DNA of 64,000 nt from Sediminicola sp035798135 (GCA_035798135.1 JAPFBR010000003.1:186001-250000), one strand, 5' to 3'. Counted from the first letter of the stretch, positions 36,372-47,135 are shown. Numbers and translations: made by a program. Notes: generated by a model not told the origin, from the sequence alone.

Positions 36372-38285
36372 ATGAGCAGCAGACAGGAAGAATTAGAAGC
36401 TAAAAAATTTGAAAAAATAAACACCATCATCCATCAAAACTCGGATGAGGCATCTTTGTATGTGGCAAAAGAAATTGCACAACTCATCAGACAGCGGCAA
36501 AAAGTAGGCAAAAAGGTAGTTTTAGGCCTGGCCACCGGATCGTCACCTACAAAAATGTACGAGTATTTGGTTCGGTTTCACAAAGAAGAGGGTTTGAGCT
36601 TTAACAACGTTGTCACCTTCAACTTGGATGAGTACTACCCTATGCAGCAGGATAGTATCCATAGCTACGTACGTTTTATGAATGAACATCTGTTCGACCA
36701 TTTAGACATCAAAAAAGAAAATATCCATATTCCAGATGGCTCTCTTGCCAAAGAGGACGTACGGTCGTTTTGTGAACAATATGAACAAAAGATAAAAGAT
36801 TTAGGTGGACTGGATATTCAAATATTGGGTATAGGAAGAACGGGGCATATTGGTTTTAACGAACCAGGATCTACGCTTACCAGTAAAACAAGAATGGTTC
36901 GTTTGGACCGGGTCACCAGATTGGATGCCGCCAGTGATTTCTTTGGTCATGAAAACGTTCCAACTAAAGCCCTCACCATGGGAGTTGGTAGCATCATGGG
37001 GGCAAAACGGATCATCCTAATGGCTTGGGGAGAAGGGAAATCAGACATTATTAGACAAGCGGTAGAAGGGGAGATAAAGGAATCTGTTCCTGCTACCTTT
37101 TTACAGCATCATGACAATTGCGATTTTATCTTGGACGAAGCTTCCGCCTCATCTTTGACAAGGATAAACACGCCTTGGTTGGTAGGGGAATGCGAATGGG
37201 ACGACGTAAGGATCAAAAAGGCCACCATTTGGTTGTCCCATGTCTTGGGGAAGGCCATTTTAAAATTGACCAACGAAGACTACAACGAACATGGCATGGG
37301 TAGTATGGTTGCCGAAAAAGGTTCAGCCGAAGATATCAATCTTAAGGTTTTCAATCAGTTGCAACATACCATAACCGGATGGCCGGGAGGCAAACCCAAC
37401 GCTGATGACCACAATAGGCCTGAACGAAATACCCCCTTTCCCAAAACATCTTTGATATTCAGTCCCCACCCTGATGATGACGTCATCTCAATGGGCGGGA
37501 CACTGCTGCGCTTGGTAGACCAGGGCCATGATGTGCATGTGGCCTACCAGACCTCCGGTAACATTGCGGTTTTTGATGATGAAGTGATTCGTTTTATGGA
37601 TTTCGCCAGTGATATCCAACACCAAAATGAACCCTTAAATCAAAAATACAAGGAGGTTAGAGACTTTTTAAACCATAAGGGCGTAGGGGAAGCCGACAGT
37701 TTGGAAATACAAAATTTCAAAGGGCTGATCAGAAAAGGAGAAGCCTTATCTGCCTGCCGCTACTCCGGGGTAAAAGAAGAAAATGCCCATTTTCAGAACC
37801 TCCCCTTTTACGAAACGGGCACGGTAAAGAAAAAACCGTATACAGAGGTGGATATCAACCTCACCATTGAACTATTGAAAAAAATCCGACCCCACCAAAT
37901 TTTTGCCGCAGGGGATCTATCCGATCCCCATGGAACACATAGGGTATGTCTCCAAATTGTTTTCAAGGCCTTGGAGCAATTGAAAAATGAGGGGGCCGAT
38001 TGGCTCAAAGATTGTTATGTCTGGCTATATAGGGGCGCTTGGCAGGAATGGGATATTGCGGATATGGAAATGACGGTTCCTATAGGGCCAAAAGATATGC
38101 GAAGAAAAAAGAATGCCATATTTAAACACCAATCACAAAAGGATAGCGCTATGTTCCCGGGAAGCGATGAAAGGGAATTTTGGCAACGTGCGGAACAACG
38201 TAACCAAGAGACTGCTAAAAAGTTCGATGCCCTGGGGTTGGCAGAATATGAAGCTATGGAAGGCTTTGTAAGATATCACTTCTAG
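36372..38285 (+). CDS. nagB: Glucosamine-6-phosphate deaminase fused to a LmbE-like deacetylase domain
   Basis: A 637-residue cytoplasmic fusion. Residues of about 1-275 are NagB, converting GlcN-6-phosphate to fructose-6-phosphate and ammonia (VLGLATGSSPTKMYEYLV, TFNLDEYYPM, GIGRTGHIGFNEPGST). Residues of about 355-600 form a LmbE/PIG-L domain, with the metal-binding motif HPDDD at 366-370 in SPHPDDDVISMGGTLLRL and further conserved acidic and His residues (DLSDPHGTHR). LmbE-family enzymes remove acetyl groups from GlcNAc-containing substrates, so this half might act as a GlcNAc-6-phosphate deacetylase; that is inference. The gene is first of the rightward part of the recycling locus and has its own terminator. 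Confidence 0.93.
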   Translation: MSSRQEELEAKKFEKINTIIHQNSDEASLYVAKEIAQLIRQRQKVGKKVVLGLATGSSPTKMYEYLVRFHKEEGLSFNNVVTFNLDEYYPMQQDSIHSYVRFMNEHLFDHLDIKKENIHIPDGSLAKEDVRSFCEQYEQKIKDLGGLDIQILGIGRTGHIGFNEPGSTLTSKTRMVRLDRVTRLDAASDFFGHENVPTKALTMGVGSIMGAKRIILMAWGEGKSDIIRQAVEGEIKESVPATFLQHHDNCDFILDEASASSLTRINTPWLVGECEWDDVRIKKATIWLSHVLGKAILKLTNEDYNEHGMGSMVAEKGSAEDINLKVFNQLQHTITGWPGGKPNADDHNRPERNTPFPKTSLIFSPHPDDDVISMGGTLLRLVDQGHDVHVAYQTSGNIAVFDDEVIRFMDFASDIQHQNEPLNQKYKEVRDFLNHKGVGEADSLEIQNFKGLIRKGEALSACRYSGVKEENAHFQNLPFYETGTVKKKPYTEVDINLTIELLKKIRPHQIFAAGDLSDPHGTHRVCLQIVFKALEQLKNEGADWLKDCYVWLYRGAWQEWDIADMEMTVPIGPKDMRRKKNAIFKHQSQKDSAMFPGSDEREFWQRAEQRNQETAKKFDALGLAEYEAMEGFVRYHF

Positions 38286-38302
38286 GAAACTAGATTCAAC
38301 AC

Positions 38303-38332
38303 AAAAAAGCCCACCTTGCATGTGGGCTTTTT
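38303..38332 (+). terminator. Terminator after nagB
   Basis: GCCCAC (38309-38314) pairs with GTGGGC (38322-38327) around a 7-base loop, with an A run before and a T run after. It lies about 20 bases past the nagB stop, so the AmpG-like gene 150 bases further on probably has its own promoter, which I could not identify. Confidence 0.88.
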
Positions 38333-38483
38333 CTATTTCCGAAAGTGTCACAATCCTAATAGCATTTAATCTTTACGCATATCCAATAAAAGTAAAACGA
38401 GGTACAACATTTTGGCACTTTTAAATCAATATATGTATCCGAAAGTTCCTCAATTATACTATTTTTAGGGCAATAAGCATACT

Positions 38484-39758
38484 ATGATTCAAAAAGACAA
38501 ATGGGCATGGGCATGGGTCCCCATTCTTTATTTTACCCAAGGACTTCCCTATATATTAGTTGTCAGTGTATCAGTGATCATGTATAAAAAACTGGGTATC
38601 AGCAATGCAGATATCGGTTTTTACACCAGTTGGCTGTATCTGCCTTGGGTCTTAAAACCATTATGGAGTCCGTTTGTGGATCTAAAGAGTACCAAACGCA
38701 ATTGGTTCCTGAGTATGCAATTGCTTATTTCCGTAGCCTTATTGGGAGTAGCCCTCACCCTGCCCACCAGTATTTTCTTTATGACTTCCTTGGCCTGTTT
38801 TTGGATGGCGGCATTTGCCTCTGCTACCAATGACATTGCCTCAGATGGGTATTATATGATAGGGCTGACAGAAAAGAAGCAATCTTTTTTTGTTGGTATG
38901 CGGAGCACGTTTTATCGGTTGGCCATGGTCACCGGTCAAGGTCTAATAGTGATCCTTGCCGGGTTTCTCGAAAACTATTATGGGGACAATAACAAAGCAT
39001 GGTCCATCACCATGACTTGCACGGCTTTCCTAATGTTGTTGCTTACCCTGTCCAACTTTTTTGTTACCCCAAAATTCGAAACCTCTTTGGCTATACCACA
39101 GGATAAACCTGCCAGTTTTTTGGAGGTCTTTTCCTCCTTTTTCAAGAAACCACATTTGGGCATTGCCCTGGCTTTTATCCTATGTTATCGATTGGGAGAA
39201 TCGCAATTGGTGAAAATGGCCTCCCCCTTTTTATTGGATGATGAAGCTGTAGGTGGATTGGGCTATTCTACGGAAGCCGTAGGAACCATTTATGGAACGG
39301 TTGGGGTTGTCATGCTTTCTGTCGGGGGGATTTTAGGAGGTATTTTGATTTCAAGGGACGGGCTAAAAAAATGGATGCTGCCCATGGTCCTCTCTTTAAA
39401 TATACCCAATGCCCTTTATGCTATTTTGGCCGTGACGAAGACCACCAACATTGTGGCCGTTGTGGGCACTGTTGTATTGGAACAATTTGGCTATGGCTTT
39501 GGTTTTGCTGCCTTTCTGATATTCCTTATCTATACGGCGGAAGGAACCTCCAAAACCTCACATTACGCCATTGCTACAGGATTTATGGCCCTCGGCATGA
39601 TGCTCCCTGGAATGATCAGCGGCTATATCCAGGAATGGCTGGGATATGGCGGGTTTTTCATTTGGGTGGTCATCGCCGCCCTCCCTTCCCTATTCCTTTT
39701 GAAATTCATAAAATATCCTGCCGATTACGGTAAAAAAACAACTCCTGTCAATGAATAA
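38484..39758 (+). CDS. ampG: AmpG-like muropeptide permease (MFS)
   Basis: A 424-residue, roughly 12-helix MFS transporter similar to AmpG, which imports GlcNAc-anhydroMurNAc muropeptides into the cytoplasm. Family-like features are YFTQGLPYILVVSVSVIMYK at the start, WLYLPWVLKPLWSPFVD, and ASATNDIASDGYYM in the fourth or fifth helix. Its stop overlaps the nagZ start by 8 bases, and anmK follows, so import, hydrolysis and phosphorylation are encoded together. Specificity is inferred from family and context. Confidence 0.85.
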   Translation: MIQKDKWAWAWVPILYFTQGLPYILVVSVSVIMYKKLGISNADIGFYTSWLYLPWVLKPLWSPFVDLKSTKRNWFLSMQLLISVALLGVALTLPTSIFFMTSLACFWMAAFASATNDIASDGYYMIGLTEKKQSFFVGMRSTFYRLAMVTGQGLIVILAGFLENYYGDNNKAWSITMTCTAFLMLLLTLSNFFVTPKFETSLAIPQDKPASFLEVFSSFFKKPHLGIALAFILCYRLGESQLVKMASPFLLDDEAVGGLGYSTEAVGTIYGTVGVVMLSVGGILGGILISRDGLKKWMLPMVLSLNIPNALYAILAVTKTTNIVAVVGTVVLEQFGYGFGFAAFLIFLIYTAEGTSKTSHYAIATGFMALGMMLPGMISGYIQEWLGYGGFFIWVVIAALPSLFLLKFIKYPADYGKKTTPVNE

Positions 39759-41367
39759 TATAGTCCCATATCCCAAAGTCACGGCCACACTTTCCCTAAA
39801 AGAGAAAGTCGGACAATTATTTATGCCTGCCGCCTTTATCAATGATAGTGAAGCAGAAATACAGGCCTTGGAAAAGCTTATTGAAGATCACCATATTGGC
39901 AGCCTCTGTTTTTTTCACAGTAGGGCCAGTGCCGCCACCAATTTTGAGGGTAAAAAAGAAGTGATCTACAACGAGGATAGCCTTGACACCCTAAAAAAAT
40001 TGATTGCACGATACCAAAAAGTAGCTAAAACTCCCTTACTCATTAGTATCGATGCCGAATGGGGCTTGGCGATGAGGGCGGAAAACACCCCCCAATACCC
40101 CTATGCAATTACCCAAGGCGCTATTGTTGGGCACACCGATCTTATTTTTAAAATAGGGAAGAATATCGCCCATGATTGCAAATACTGCGGTATTCATTGG
40201 AACTTGGCGCCAGTAGTGGATATCAACAACAACCCTAACAATCCTGTTATAGGATATAGATCTTATGGGGAGAACAATGCATTGGTATCCGAAAAGGCAA
40301 TTGCCTATACCCTCGGCACAAAAAGCGAGGGCGTGCTCACGTGTGCGAAGCATTTTCCTGGCCATGGAGATACGGCGGTCGACTCCCATTTAGGGCTTCC
40401 CATCATAGATAAGTCCAAAGAAGCCCTTTGGGAAAATGAACTTTTACCTTTTCGGGAATTGATTGCAAATGGGGTGGACTCTGTCATGATCGGACATTTA
40501 TGCATTCCTAGTCTGTCTAGCGGAAAAAGCACACCAGCTACCTTGTGCAAAGAAATCATCAAAGGGATTTTGCGAAAAGAAATGCAGTTTACCGGCGTTG
40601 TAATTTCTGATGCCCTGAATATGCACAGCGTATCCAAAATGTATCCCATAAAAGGAGAATTGGAATGGGCGGCTTTTGATGCAGGCAATGATGTGCTCTG
40701 CTTTACCGAAAATACAAAAGAAGGCGTGGACCTTATCTTAAAAAACGCTTCAGAACAACAGATAGAAGAAAGCTTTGAACGCTTTTGGAAACTCAAGCTA
40801 ATGGCTTTTACCCAATTGGAAAAGGCCCCTAATACTGTTAAAAACCCAGAGGGCTTGAACCATAAACTCGCCTATGAAAGTCTTAGCTTTGTTTATGGTA
40901 AACATAAGGAAATCAAACCATTTAGAAAAGAAGGTTTTGTAGGCGTTGCCATAGGAAAGGAAGTCAATAATCCTTTCTTTAGCACTATTTCAAAATCAGT
41001 TACTTTTACTGCTTTTTCTACCATAAATCGTTCAAAAGAAGCTATTTTAACTCAAATTGAGGGCAAAAACATCTTATTGGGCATATTTCCGCCACAGGCA
41101 AAACCAAAAGATAATTTTAGACTATCACAACAAGATTTGGAACTTGTTTCAGAATTGCTTGCCAACCAAAATGTGATCCTTTACCTTTTCGGGAATCCCT
41201 ACTTTTTAAATCTTTTGCCTTTTCAGAAAGCCAAGGCGGTGGTGGTTGCCTACCAAGATTTTGAAACGTTCCAACAAAACGCCGCCAACCATTTTCTGGG
41301 TAAGGTAGATGCTAAAGGAGAACTCCCAATAACCCTAAATTCAGCGGAATGCAAAACTACAAAGTAA
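39751..41367 (+). CDS. nagZ: Glycoside hydrolase family 3 beta-N-acetylglucosaminidase (NagZ-like)
   Basis: A 538-residue GH3 enzyme with no signal peptide, consistent with cytoplasmic muropeptide processing. The NagZ-type motif KHFPGHGDTAVDSH starts at residue 200, and the nucleophile is Asp287 in GVVISDALNMHSV. It would remove the non-reducing GlcNAc from GlcNAc-anhydroMurNAc delivered by the AmpG-like permease. It is longer than E. coli NagZ (about 340) because of a C-terminal domain of about 180 residues, common in GH3. It overlaps ampG by 8 bases and anmK by 19 bases. Confidence 0.93.
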   Translation: MNNIVPYPKVTATLSLKEKVGQLFMPAAFINDSEAEIQALEKLIEDHHIGSLCFFHSRASAATNFEGKKEVIYNEDSLDTLKKLIARYQKVAKTPLLISIDAEWGLAMRAENTPQYPYAITQGAIVGHTDLIFKIGKNIAHDCKYCGIHWNLAPVVDINNNPNNPVIGYRSYGENNALVSEKAIAYTLGTKSEGVLTCAKHFPGHGDTAVDSHLGLPIIDKSKEALWENELLPFRELIANGVDSVMIGHLCIPSLSSGKSTPATLCKEIIKGILRKEMQFTGVVISDALNMHSVSKMYPIKGELEWAAFDAGNDVLCFTENTKEGVDLILKNASEQQIEESFERFWKLKLMAFTQLEKAPNTVKNPEGLNHKLAYESLSFVYGKHKEIKPFRKEGFVGVAIGKEVNNPFFSTISKSVTFTAFSTINRSKEAILTQIEGKNILLGIFPPQAKPKDNFRLSQQDLELVSELLANQNVILYLFGNPYFLNLLPFQKAKAVVVAYQDFETFQQNAANHFLGKVDAKGELPITLNSAECKTTK

Positions 41368-42425
41368 TCGGACTCATGTCGGGCACCTCTTTGGACGGCT
41401 TGGATCTGGCCTATTGCCATATCTGGAAGAAGCTGGATCGTTGGGAGTTTGAGATTCTGGAATCTAAAAGCATTTCATACGACCGGAAAACCTTTGATAA
41501 ACTAAAAAAAACCATCTACCTCCCTGCCAATGAGCTTCTTATTTTCCATAATACCTATGGCAAATGGTTAGGAGAAGAAGCCAAAAAATTTATAGGAAAA
41601 CATAATTTGGAGGTCGACTTTATTTCCAGCCATGGACACACCACCCACCACCAACCTGCAAAAGGGCTCACCTTTCAAATAGGCTCCGGGCAGCATTTGG
41701 CCAATGCCAGTGGCCATAAGGTGGTCTGTGATTTCAGGACCAATGATGTGGCCTTGGGCGGACAAGGAGCGCCATTGGTACCCATTGGGGACCGCTTGTT
41801 ATTTAGTGGTTATGATTTCTGTTTGAACTTGGGGGGCATCAGCAACATCTCCTTTGAGCATGAGGGAGAACGCTTGGCCTATGACATAGGCTTGGCCAAT
41901 ATGGTTTTGAACCATATCACCCGAAAGGTAGGGTTAGACTATGATAAAGACGGACGATTGGCCAGCCAGGGAACATTGAACAAGGTACTTTTACAACAAT
42001 TGAACGCCTTGGAATTCTATAGCTTGCCCTTTCCTAAATCGATAGGTTTTGAATGGTTTGTAGAAAAAGTGGTTCCCATAGTGGATGGTACAGTGGATAG
42101 CCTGGAAAACCTTTTGCACACTGCCATCCATCATATTTGTGAGCAGGTTGCCCTACAGGTACAACAGCAGGCAACAAAAAAAGAAAATACCCTTTTGGTG
42201 ACCGGTGGCGGAGCGTTGAATGGTTTTTTAATGGAAACCTTACAGGAAAAATTGGGATTCCTCACTAAAGTAGAAATTCCTTCAAAAATCCTTATCGAAT
42301 ATAAAGAAGCCTTGGTTTTTGCACTTATGGGTGTACTGAGGATGGAAGAGAAAGTCAACTGTCTCAGCTCTGTTACTGGGGCTATACGCGACTCCTCAAG
42401 CGGGGTGGTATTCTTGCCGAATTAA
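41349..42425 (+). CDS. anmK: Anhydro-N-acetylmuramic acid kinase
   Basis: A 358-residue cytoplasmic kinase. It opens the anhydro ring and phosphorylates anhydroMurNAc to MurNAc-6-phosphate, the substrate of MurQ. Visible family motifs are the ATP-loop GLMSGTSLDGLD (about 8-19), VDFISSHGHTTHH, QIGSGQHLA, FDLNLGGI-like CLNLGGISNIS and VTGGGALNGFLM. It is translationally coupled to nagZ through a 19-base overlap. Confidence 0.96.
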   Translation: MQNYKVIGLMSGTSLDGLDLAYCHIWKKLDRWEFEILESKSISYDRKTFDKLKKTIYLPANELLIFHNTYGKWLGEEAKKFIGKHNLEVDFISSHGHTTHHQPAKGLTFQIGSGQHLANASGHKVVCDFRTNDVALGGQGAPLVPIGDRLLFSGYDFCLNLGGISNISFEHEGERLAYDIGLANMVLNHITRKVGLDYDKDGRLASQGTLNKVLLQQLNALEFYSLPFPKSIGFEWFVEKVVPIVDGTVDSLENLLHTAIHHICEQVALQVQQQATKKENTLLVTGGGALNGFLMETLQEKLGFLTKVEIPSKILIEYKEALVFALMGVLRMEEKVNCLSSVTGAIRDSSSGVVFLPN

Positions 42426-42523
42426 ATAACTTAAATCGACACTTACGAAAACGGTATAGGTCGTTCCATCAAAAAGTCCGTAGTTTCATCCCAAATCCTT
42501 ATTTTTGGACAAAATATTTAAGC

Positions 42524-43132
42524 ATGCTGATTATTGGAATAGCGGGGGGAACAGGTTGTGGCAAAACAACCGTTGTAAATCAGATCGTTAACGAACTGCC
42601 CTTTGAAGAAGTTGGGGTCATTTCACAAGATTCGTATTACAACGATATCTCCCACCTTAGCTATGAAGAACGTATCAATATCAATTTTGACCACCCAAGA
42701 GCCATAGATTTTGACCTGCTCATTGAACATCTGCAAATATTAAAGCTAGGGCAACCCATTGACCAACCTGTATATTCCTTTGTAAAGCACAACCGCACCA
42801 AGGATACCATACATACCTTTCCGAGAAAGGTGATGATCGTGGAAGGGATTTTGATTATGACAAACCCTCAGATTAGAGATATGTTCGATATAAAGATTTT
42901 TGTCCACGCCGATTCCGATGAGCGTTTGATACGTAGGTTAAAAAGGGATATTACCGAACGAGGCAGGGATTTGGACGAGGTGCTGAGCCGCTATCAGAAC
43001 ACCCTCAAGCCCATGCACAATCAATTTATAGAACCTACCAAGGAGTTTGCGGATATCATCATCCCCAACAACAAATACAACACGGTGGCCGTGGATATCG
43101 TACGGACCATTATTAATGAAAAATTAGCATAG
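42524..43132 (+). CDS. udk: Uridine kinase
   Basis: A 202-residue P-loop enzyme phosphorylating uridine and cytidine in pyrimidine salvage. The Walker A motif is GIAGGTGCGKTT (residues 5-16). Other family elements are SQDSYYNDISHLSYEER, NFDHPRAIDF, PVYSF and MIVEGILIM. A TATTTTTG box lies about 16 bases before the ATG, without a clear -33 element. An FtsB/DivIC-like gene follows six bases after its stop. Confidence 0.96.
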   Translation: MLIIGIAGGTGCGKTTVVNQIVNELPFEEVGVISQDSYYNDISHLSYEERININFDHPRAIDFDLLIEHLQILKLGQPIDQPVYSFVKHNRTKDTIHTFPRKVMIVEGILIMTNPQIRDMFDIKIFVHADSDERLIRRLKRDITERGRDLDEVLSRYQNTLKPMHNQFIEPTKEFADIIIPNNKYNTVAVDIVRTIINEKLA

Positions 43133-43138
43133 ACTACC

Positions 43139-43471
43139 ATGGGCCTAAAAGAACTGAAAAAGAAAAAATGGTTTGGTATCGCGACCAATATGTATATGTT
43201 GGTGCTCACCGCATTTCTTATTTGGATGATCTTTTTTGATACCAATTCCCTCTTTATCCATTGGGAACTGAAAAAGGAAATTAAAAAATTGGAGAAGCAA
43301 AAGGAATTCTTGCAGGAAGAGATCGAAAATGACAAAGAGACGATAGAAAAGCTATCCGACAAAAAGGAACTCGAAAAATTTGCCCGGGAGAAATATTACC
43401 TCAAGAAAAAGAACGAGGATATATATTTGATAGAATACGAGGACAGCCTAAAAAACAAAAAAGATGAATAA
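43139..43471 (+). CDS. FtsB/DivIC-type septum formation initiator
   Basis: A 110-residue bitopic membrane protein: a short basic cytoplasmic end, one membrane helix (about 14-33), and a periplasmic coiled coil (about 40-85, LKKEIKKLEKQKEFLQEEIE) ending in the conserved EKFAREKYYLKKKNEDIYLI block. FtsB/DivIC proteins link cell-division components at the septum. It overlaps the following mutase gene by 8 bases. Confidence 0.9.
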   Translation: MGLKELKKKKWFGIATNMYMLVLTAFLIWMIFFDTNSLFIHWELKKEIKKLEKQKEFLQEEIENDKETIEKLSDKKELEKFAREKYYLKKKNEDIYLIEYEDSLKNKKDE

Positions 43472-44855
43472 ACCCAAACTTTTTAACGAATTTCAAGAAG
43501 TTTCCTCCAAAGCCTGGAAACAACAAATACAGTTCGACTTAAAAGGGGCGGATTATAATGAGACCTTGGTCTGGGAATCGCCAGAAGGCATTAAAGTCAA
43601 GCCTTTTTACCATTCGGATGAAAATGGGGAACGTATCTTATTCCCCCAACCTTTGGGAACATCTTGGAAAATTACCCAGCATATTTATGCCAAGAATGCA
43701 ACCATGGCCAATGCCAAAGCCTTGGAAGCCCTAAAAAAAGGGGCCGAGAGTTTACTTTTTACTGTTGCTTCTGAGGAGATTAAAATAGAACGACTTTTAA
43801 AGGATATCCCCCTTGAAGCTACTGTCATCCACTTCGATTTACAGTTTTTATCGGATAGTTATATTCAGAAGATCTTCAATTTTGTAGGCAATAAAACACA
43901 TCGCATCCATTTAAATATCGATCTTATTGGCCATTTGGCCAAAAGTGGAAACTGGTACCACAACCTTAATAAGGACCATGAAATCTTGGAAAAAGTTTTC
44001 ACTCTGGACCACGCCAGTAACTTCAACCATATACTTTCTGTAGATGCCAGTATGTATCAAAATGCCGGTGCCAATATGGTACAGCAATTGGCCTATGCCC
44101 TATCCCATGCGAACGAATATTTACATCATTTTTCAAATAACCCTTCCAACACTAAAATTGAGGGCATCACTTTTAAAATAGCCGTGGGAACCAATTATTT
44201 CTTTGAAATAGCAAAGTTAAGGGCGATGCGCCTGTTATGGAAAACCTTGGCCAGCGAGTACCATATGAATATGGAATGCCACATTGTGGCCCAGCCCACC
44301 AAACGGAACAAAACACTTTATGATTACAACGTAAACATGCTAAGGACCACTACGGAATGTATGTCGGCCATCCTTGGAGGTGCAGATACCATCTGTAATC
44401 TACCCTACGATGCCCTGTACCATAAGAGCAATGAGTTTGGGGAACGTATTGCCCGTAACCAGTTGTTGATCCTAAAGCATGAAAGCTATTTTGATAAAGT
44501 CAGCAATCCGGCCGATGGCGCCTATTATATAGAAAGCCTAACCACCCAACTGGCCGAAAAAGCCTTGGACCTCTTTAAAATATTGGAAGCAGGAGGTGGA
44601 TATTTAAAGCAACTGAAAGAAAATACCATCCAGAAAAAAATCAAGGAGAGCGCCCAAAAAGAACAGGAACTGTTCAATACCCATAAAGAGGTATTGGTAG
44701 GGACCAATAAATACATCAATAAGGAAGATAAAATGAAGGAGGATATGGAAATTTTTCCTTTTGTAAAGACCGATGCCCGAAAAACGTTATTGGAGCCCAT
44801 TATTGAAAAACGCTTGTCCGAAGCCATGGAACAAAAAAGATTGAAAGATGAGTAG
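43464..44855 (+). CDS. mutA: Methylmalonyl-CoA mutase small (beta) subunit
   Basis: A 463-residue non-catalytic partner of the B12-dependent mutase. It retains the N-terminal barrel features ([68 protein letters not shown]), but the C-terminal B12-binding domain of longer beta subunits is missing. The short form appears normal for flavobacteria. It overlaps the large subunit gene by 8 bases, so both chains should be made in equal amounts. Confidence 0.92.
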   Translation: MNKPKLFNEFQEVSSKAWKQQIQFDLKGADYNETLVWESPEGIKVKPFYHSDENGERILFPQPLGTSWKITQHIYAKNATMANAKALEALKKGAESLLFTVASEEIKIERLLKDIPLEATVIHFDLQFLSDSYIQKIFNFVGNKTHRIHLNIDLIGHLAKSGNWYHNLNKDHEILEKVFTLDHASNFNHILSVDASMYQNAGANMVQQLAYALSHANEYLHHFSNNPSNTKIEGITFKIAVGTNYFFEIAKLRAMRLLWKTLASEYHMNMECHIVAQPTKRNKTLYDYNVNMLRTTTECMSAILGGADTICNLPYDALYHKSNEFGERIARNQLLILKHESYFDKVSNPADGAYYIESLTTQLAEKALDLFKILEAGGGYLKQLKENTIQKKIKESAQKEQELFNTHKEVLVGTNKYINKEDKMKEDMEIFPFVKTDARKTLLEPIIEKRLSEAMEQKRLKDE

Positions 44856-46992
44856 AAAAGACCTGCAACACCTAAAACTAAAAGTGGCTGAAGTTTCGGG
44901 TAACGAAACTCAAGTTTCCAAAACTAAAAGGAAAGTCAATTCCGATACCCCCGTCTATATCAAAGAGGACGTATCAGATTTGGAGCACCTTAATTTTGTA
45001 GCGGGGATAGCTCCCAATCTACGTGGGCCTTACTCTACCATGTATGTAAGAAGACCTTGGACAATTAGGCAATATGCAGGTTTTTCCACAGCGGAGGAAA
45101 GCAACGCCTTTTACAGACGCAACTTGGCCGCCGGACAAAAAGGGCTATCCGTAGCCTTTGACCTTCCAACACACCGTGGGTACGACAGTGATCATGAGCG
45201 TGTAGTGGGAGATGTGGGCAAGGCAGGAGTCGCCATTGATTCTGTAGAGGACATGAAAATTCTCTTCGATTCCATTCCCTTGGGCGAAATGTCTGTTTCC
45301 ATGACTATGAACGGAGCGGTGCTTCCCATTATGGCCTTTTATATTGTGGCTGCGGAGGAACAAGGAATATCGCCAAAACAACTGGCAGGGACCATACAGA
45401 ACGATATTCTTAAAGAATTCATGGTGCGAAACACCTATATCTACCCACCGGCACCTTCCATGCAGATCATTTCGGATATTTTTGAATATACGAGCAAGCA
45501 CATGCCCAAATTTAATAGTATCAGCATCTCCGGCTATCATATGCAGGAAGCTGGGGCAACCCCGGAAATAGAATTGGCCTATACCTTGGCAGATGGCCTA
45601 GAATATATTAGAACCGGACTAAAATCTGGCTTGGAAATCGATCAGTTTGCTCCCCGCCTATCCTTCTTTTGGGGCATAGGCATGGACCATTTTATGGAAA
45701 TTGCCAAAATGAGGGCGGGCCGTATGCTTTGGGCTAAATTGGTCCAAAAGTTCGATCCTAAAAGTCAAAAATCCTTGGCGCTACGCACACATTCACAAAC
45801 CAGTGGCTGGAGTCTCACAGCCCAGGACCCTTTCAACAATGTGGCCAGAACCACTATTGAAGCGGCAGCAGCAGCTTTTGGAGGCACACAGAGTCTACAT
45901 ACCAACGCCCTGGACGAAGCCATCGCCCTTCCCACCGATTTCTCGGCACGGATTGCGAGGAATACCCAACTCTTTTTACAGGACGAAACCAAGATCACCA
46001 AAACCGTAGATCCTTGGGCCGGAAGTTACTATGTGGAATACCTGACAGATGAGATTGCTCAAAAGGCCTGGAAACTGATTGAAGAGGTTGAGGAATTGGG
46101 AGGGATGACAAAGGCGATTGAGGCCGGAATCCCTAAAATGCGTATTGAACAGGCCGCCGCAAAAAAGCAGGCCCGTATAGATAGTAACCAGGATATAATT
46201 GTAGGTATCAATAAGTTCCAATTGGAAGAAGAAGACACCCTTATGATTTTGGAAGTGGACAATGAGCAGGTGCGCAAACAGCAGCTGGAACGTTTGGCTC
46301 TGACCAAGAAAAACAGAAATAACGTTGCCGTAGAAGCTGCCTTGAATAAATTGACCGAAGCCGCCAAACAAAAACAAACAGCTGACGGATCGGCAACTAA
46401 GGATAATTTACTAGCTTTAGCGGTAGAAGCAGCAAGGGCAAGAGCAACCCTAGGGGAGATAAGCGACGCCATGGAAGTTGTATTTGGACGGTACAAAGCA
46501 AAAATTCAATCATTTACAGGAGTGTATTCCAAGGAGATCAAAAACGACGAGAGTTTTAAAAAGGCCAGAGAAATGGCCAACCAATTTGCAGAGACCGAAG
46601 GCCGTAGACCGCGGATTATGATTGCAAAGATGGGTCAGGACGGACATGACAGGGGAGCCAAAGTAGTGGCAACCGGGTATGCCGATCTAGGTTTTGACGT
46701 GGATATCGGTCCCTTGTTCCAAACACCTCAAGAGGCTGCAAAACAGGCTATTGAAAACGATGTACATGTGGTAGGAGTATCCTCCTTGGCGGCAGGCCAT
46801 AAAATATTGGTGCCCCAGATTATTGAAGAACTCAAAAAACATGGTCGGGAAGATATTATGGTCATCGTCGGTGGGGTGGTTCCAAAACAGGACTATGACT
46901 ATCTTTTCAAGGCTGGAGCAGTAGCCATTTTTGGGCCTGGCACCAAAATTAGCGAAACAGCCATCCAAATATTGGACATCCTAATGGACTGA
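44848..46992 (+). CDS. mutB: Methylmalonyl-CoA mutase large (alpha) subunit
   Basis: A 714-residue catalytic subunit that interconverts succinyl-CoA and (R)-methylmalonyl-CoA using adenosylcobalamin. The N-terminal TIM barrel has [44 protein letters not shown] and [16 protein letters not shown]. The C-terminal cobalamin domain (about 580-714) carries the DGHDRG motif with the cobalt-binding His, followed by [10 protein letters not shown] and VGGVVP. It is the last gene of the udk-ftsB-mutAB run. Confidence 0.97.
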   Translation: MSRKDLQHLKLKVAEVSGNETQVSKTKRKVNSDTPVYIKEDVSDLEHLNFVAGIAPNLRGPYSTMYVRRPWTIRQYAGFSTAEESNAFYRRNLAAGQKGLSVAFDLPTHRGYDSDHERVVGDVGKAGVAIDSVEDMKILFDSIPLGEMSVSMTMNGAVLPIMAFYIVAAEEQGISPKQLAGTIQNDILKEFMVRNTYIYPPAPSMQIISDIFEYTSKHMPKFNSISISGYHMQEAGATPEIELAYTLADGLEYIRTGLKSGLEIDQFAPRLSFFWGIGMDHFMEIAKMRAGRMLWAKLVQKFDPKSQKSLALRTHSQTSGWSLTAQDPFNNVARTTIEAAAAAFGGTQSLHTNALDEAIALPTDFSARIARNTQLFLQDETKITKTVDPWAGSYYVEYLTDEIAQKAWKLIEEVEELGGMTKAIEAGIPKMRIEQAAAKKQARIDSNQDIIVGINKFQLEEEDTLMILEVDNEQVRKQQLERLALTKKNRNNVAVEAALNKLTEAAKQKQTADGSATKDNLLALAVEAARARATLGEISDAMEVVFGRYKAKIQSFTGVYSKEIKNDESFKKAREMANQFAETEGRRPRIMIAKMGQDGHDRGAKVVATGYADLGFDVDIGPLFQTPQEAAKQAIENDVHVVGVSSLAAGHKILVPQIIEELKKHGREDIMVIVGGVVPKQDYDYLFKAGAVAIFGPGTKISETAIQILDILMD

Positions 46993-47052
46993 CCTCTTGC
47001 ATTGAGGATTCCTAATCCGTTAATTCCCTTAAGTTTAAGATCTTTTTAGGGC

Positions 47053-47081
47053 TTAACAGGCTGTTATTCACCGTCTGTTAA
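47053..47081. repeat. Inverted repeat upstream of parA
   Basis: TTAACAG (47053-47059) and CTGTTAA (47075-47081) flank a 15-base spacer, and AACAGGCTGTT (47055-47065) is itself an 11-base palindrome. It lies about 55 bases before parA. It may be a binding site, but it does not match the widely conserved parS consensus. Confidence 0.4.
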
Positions 47082-47135
47082 CAAAATACATTTTTTAGCG
47101 TTATAAATAATCGTATTTTTAGCCCCTAACTTACT

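Noticed and set aside
40305..46968. Antisense frames of 90-163 codons inside nagZ and the mutase genes
   Set aside because: They lie entirely within well-supported genes on the other strand and show no domain signature.
47040..47090. A parS centromere site upstream of parA
   Set aside because: The inverted repeat TTAACAG...CTGTTAA does not fit the conserved 16-base parS consensus, and no proper match was seen elsewhere in the window.
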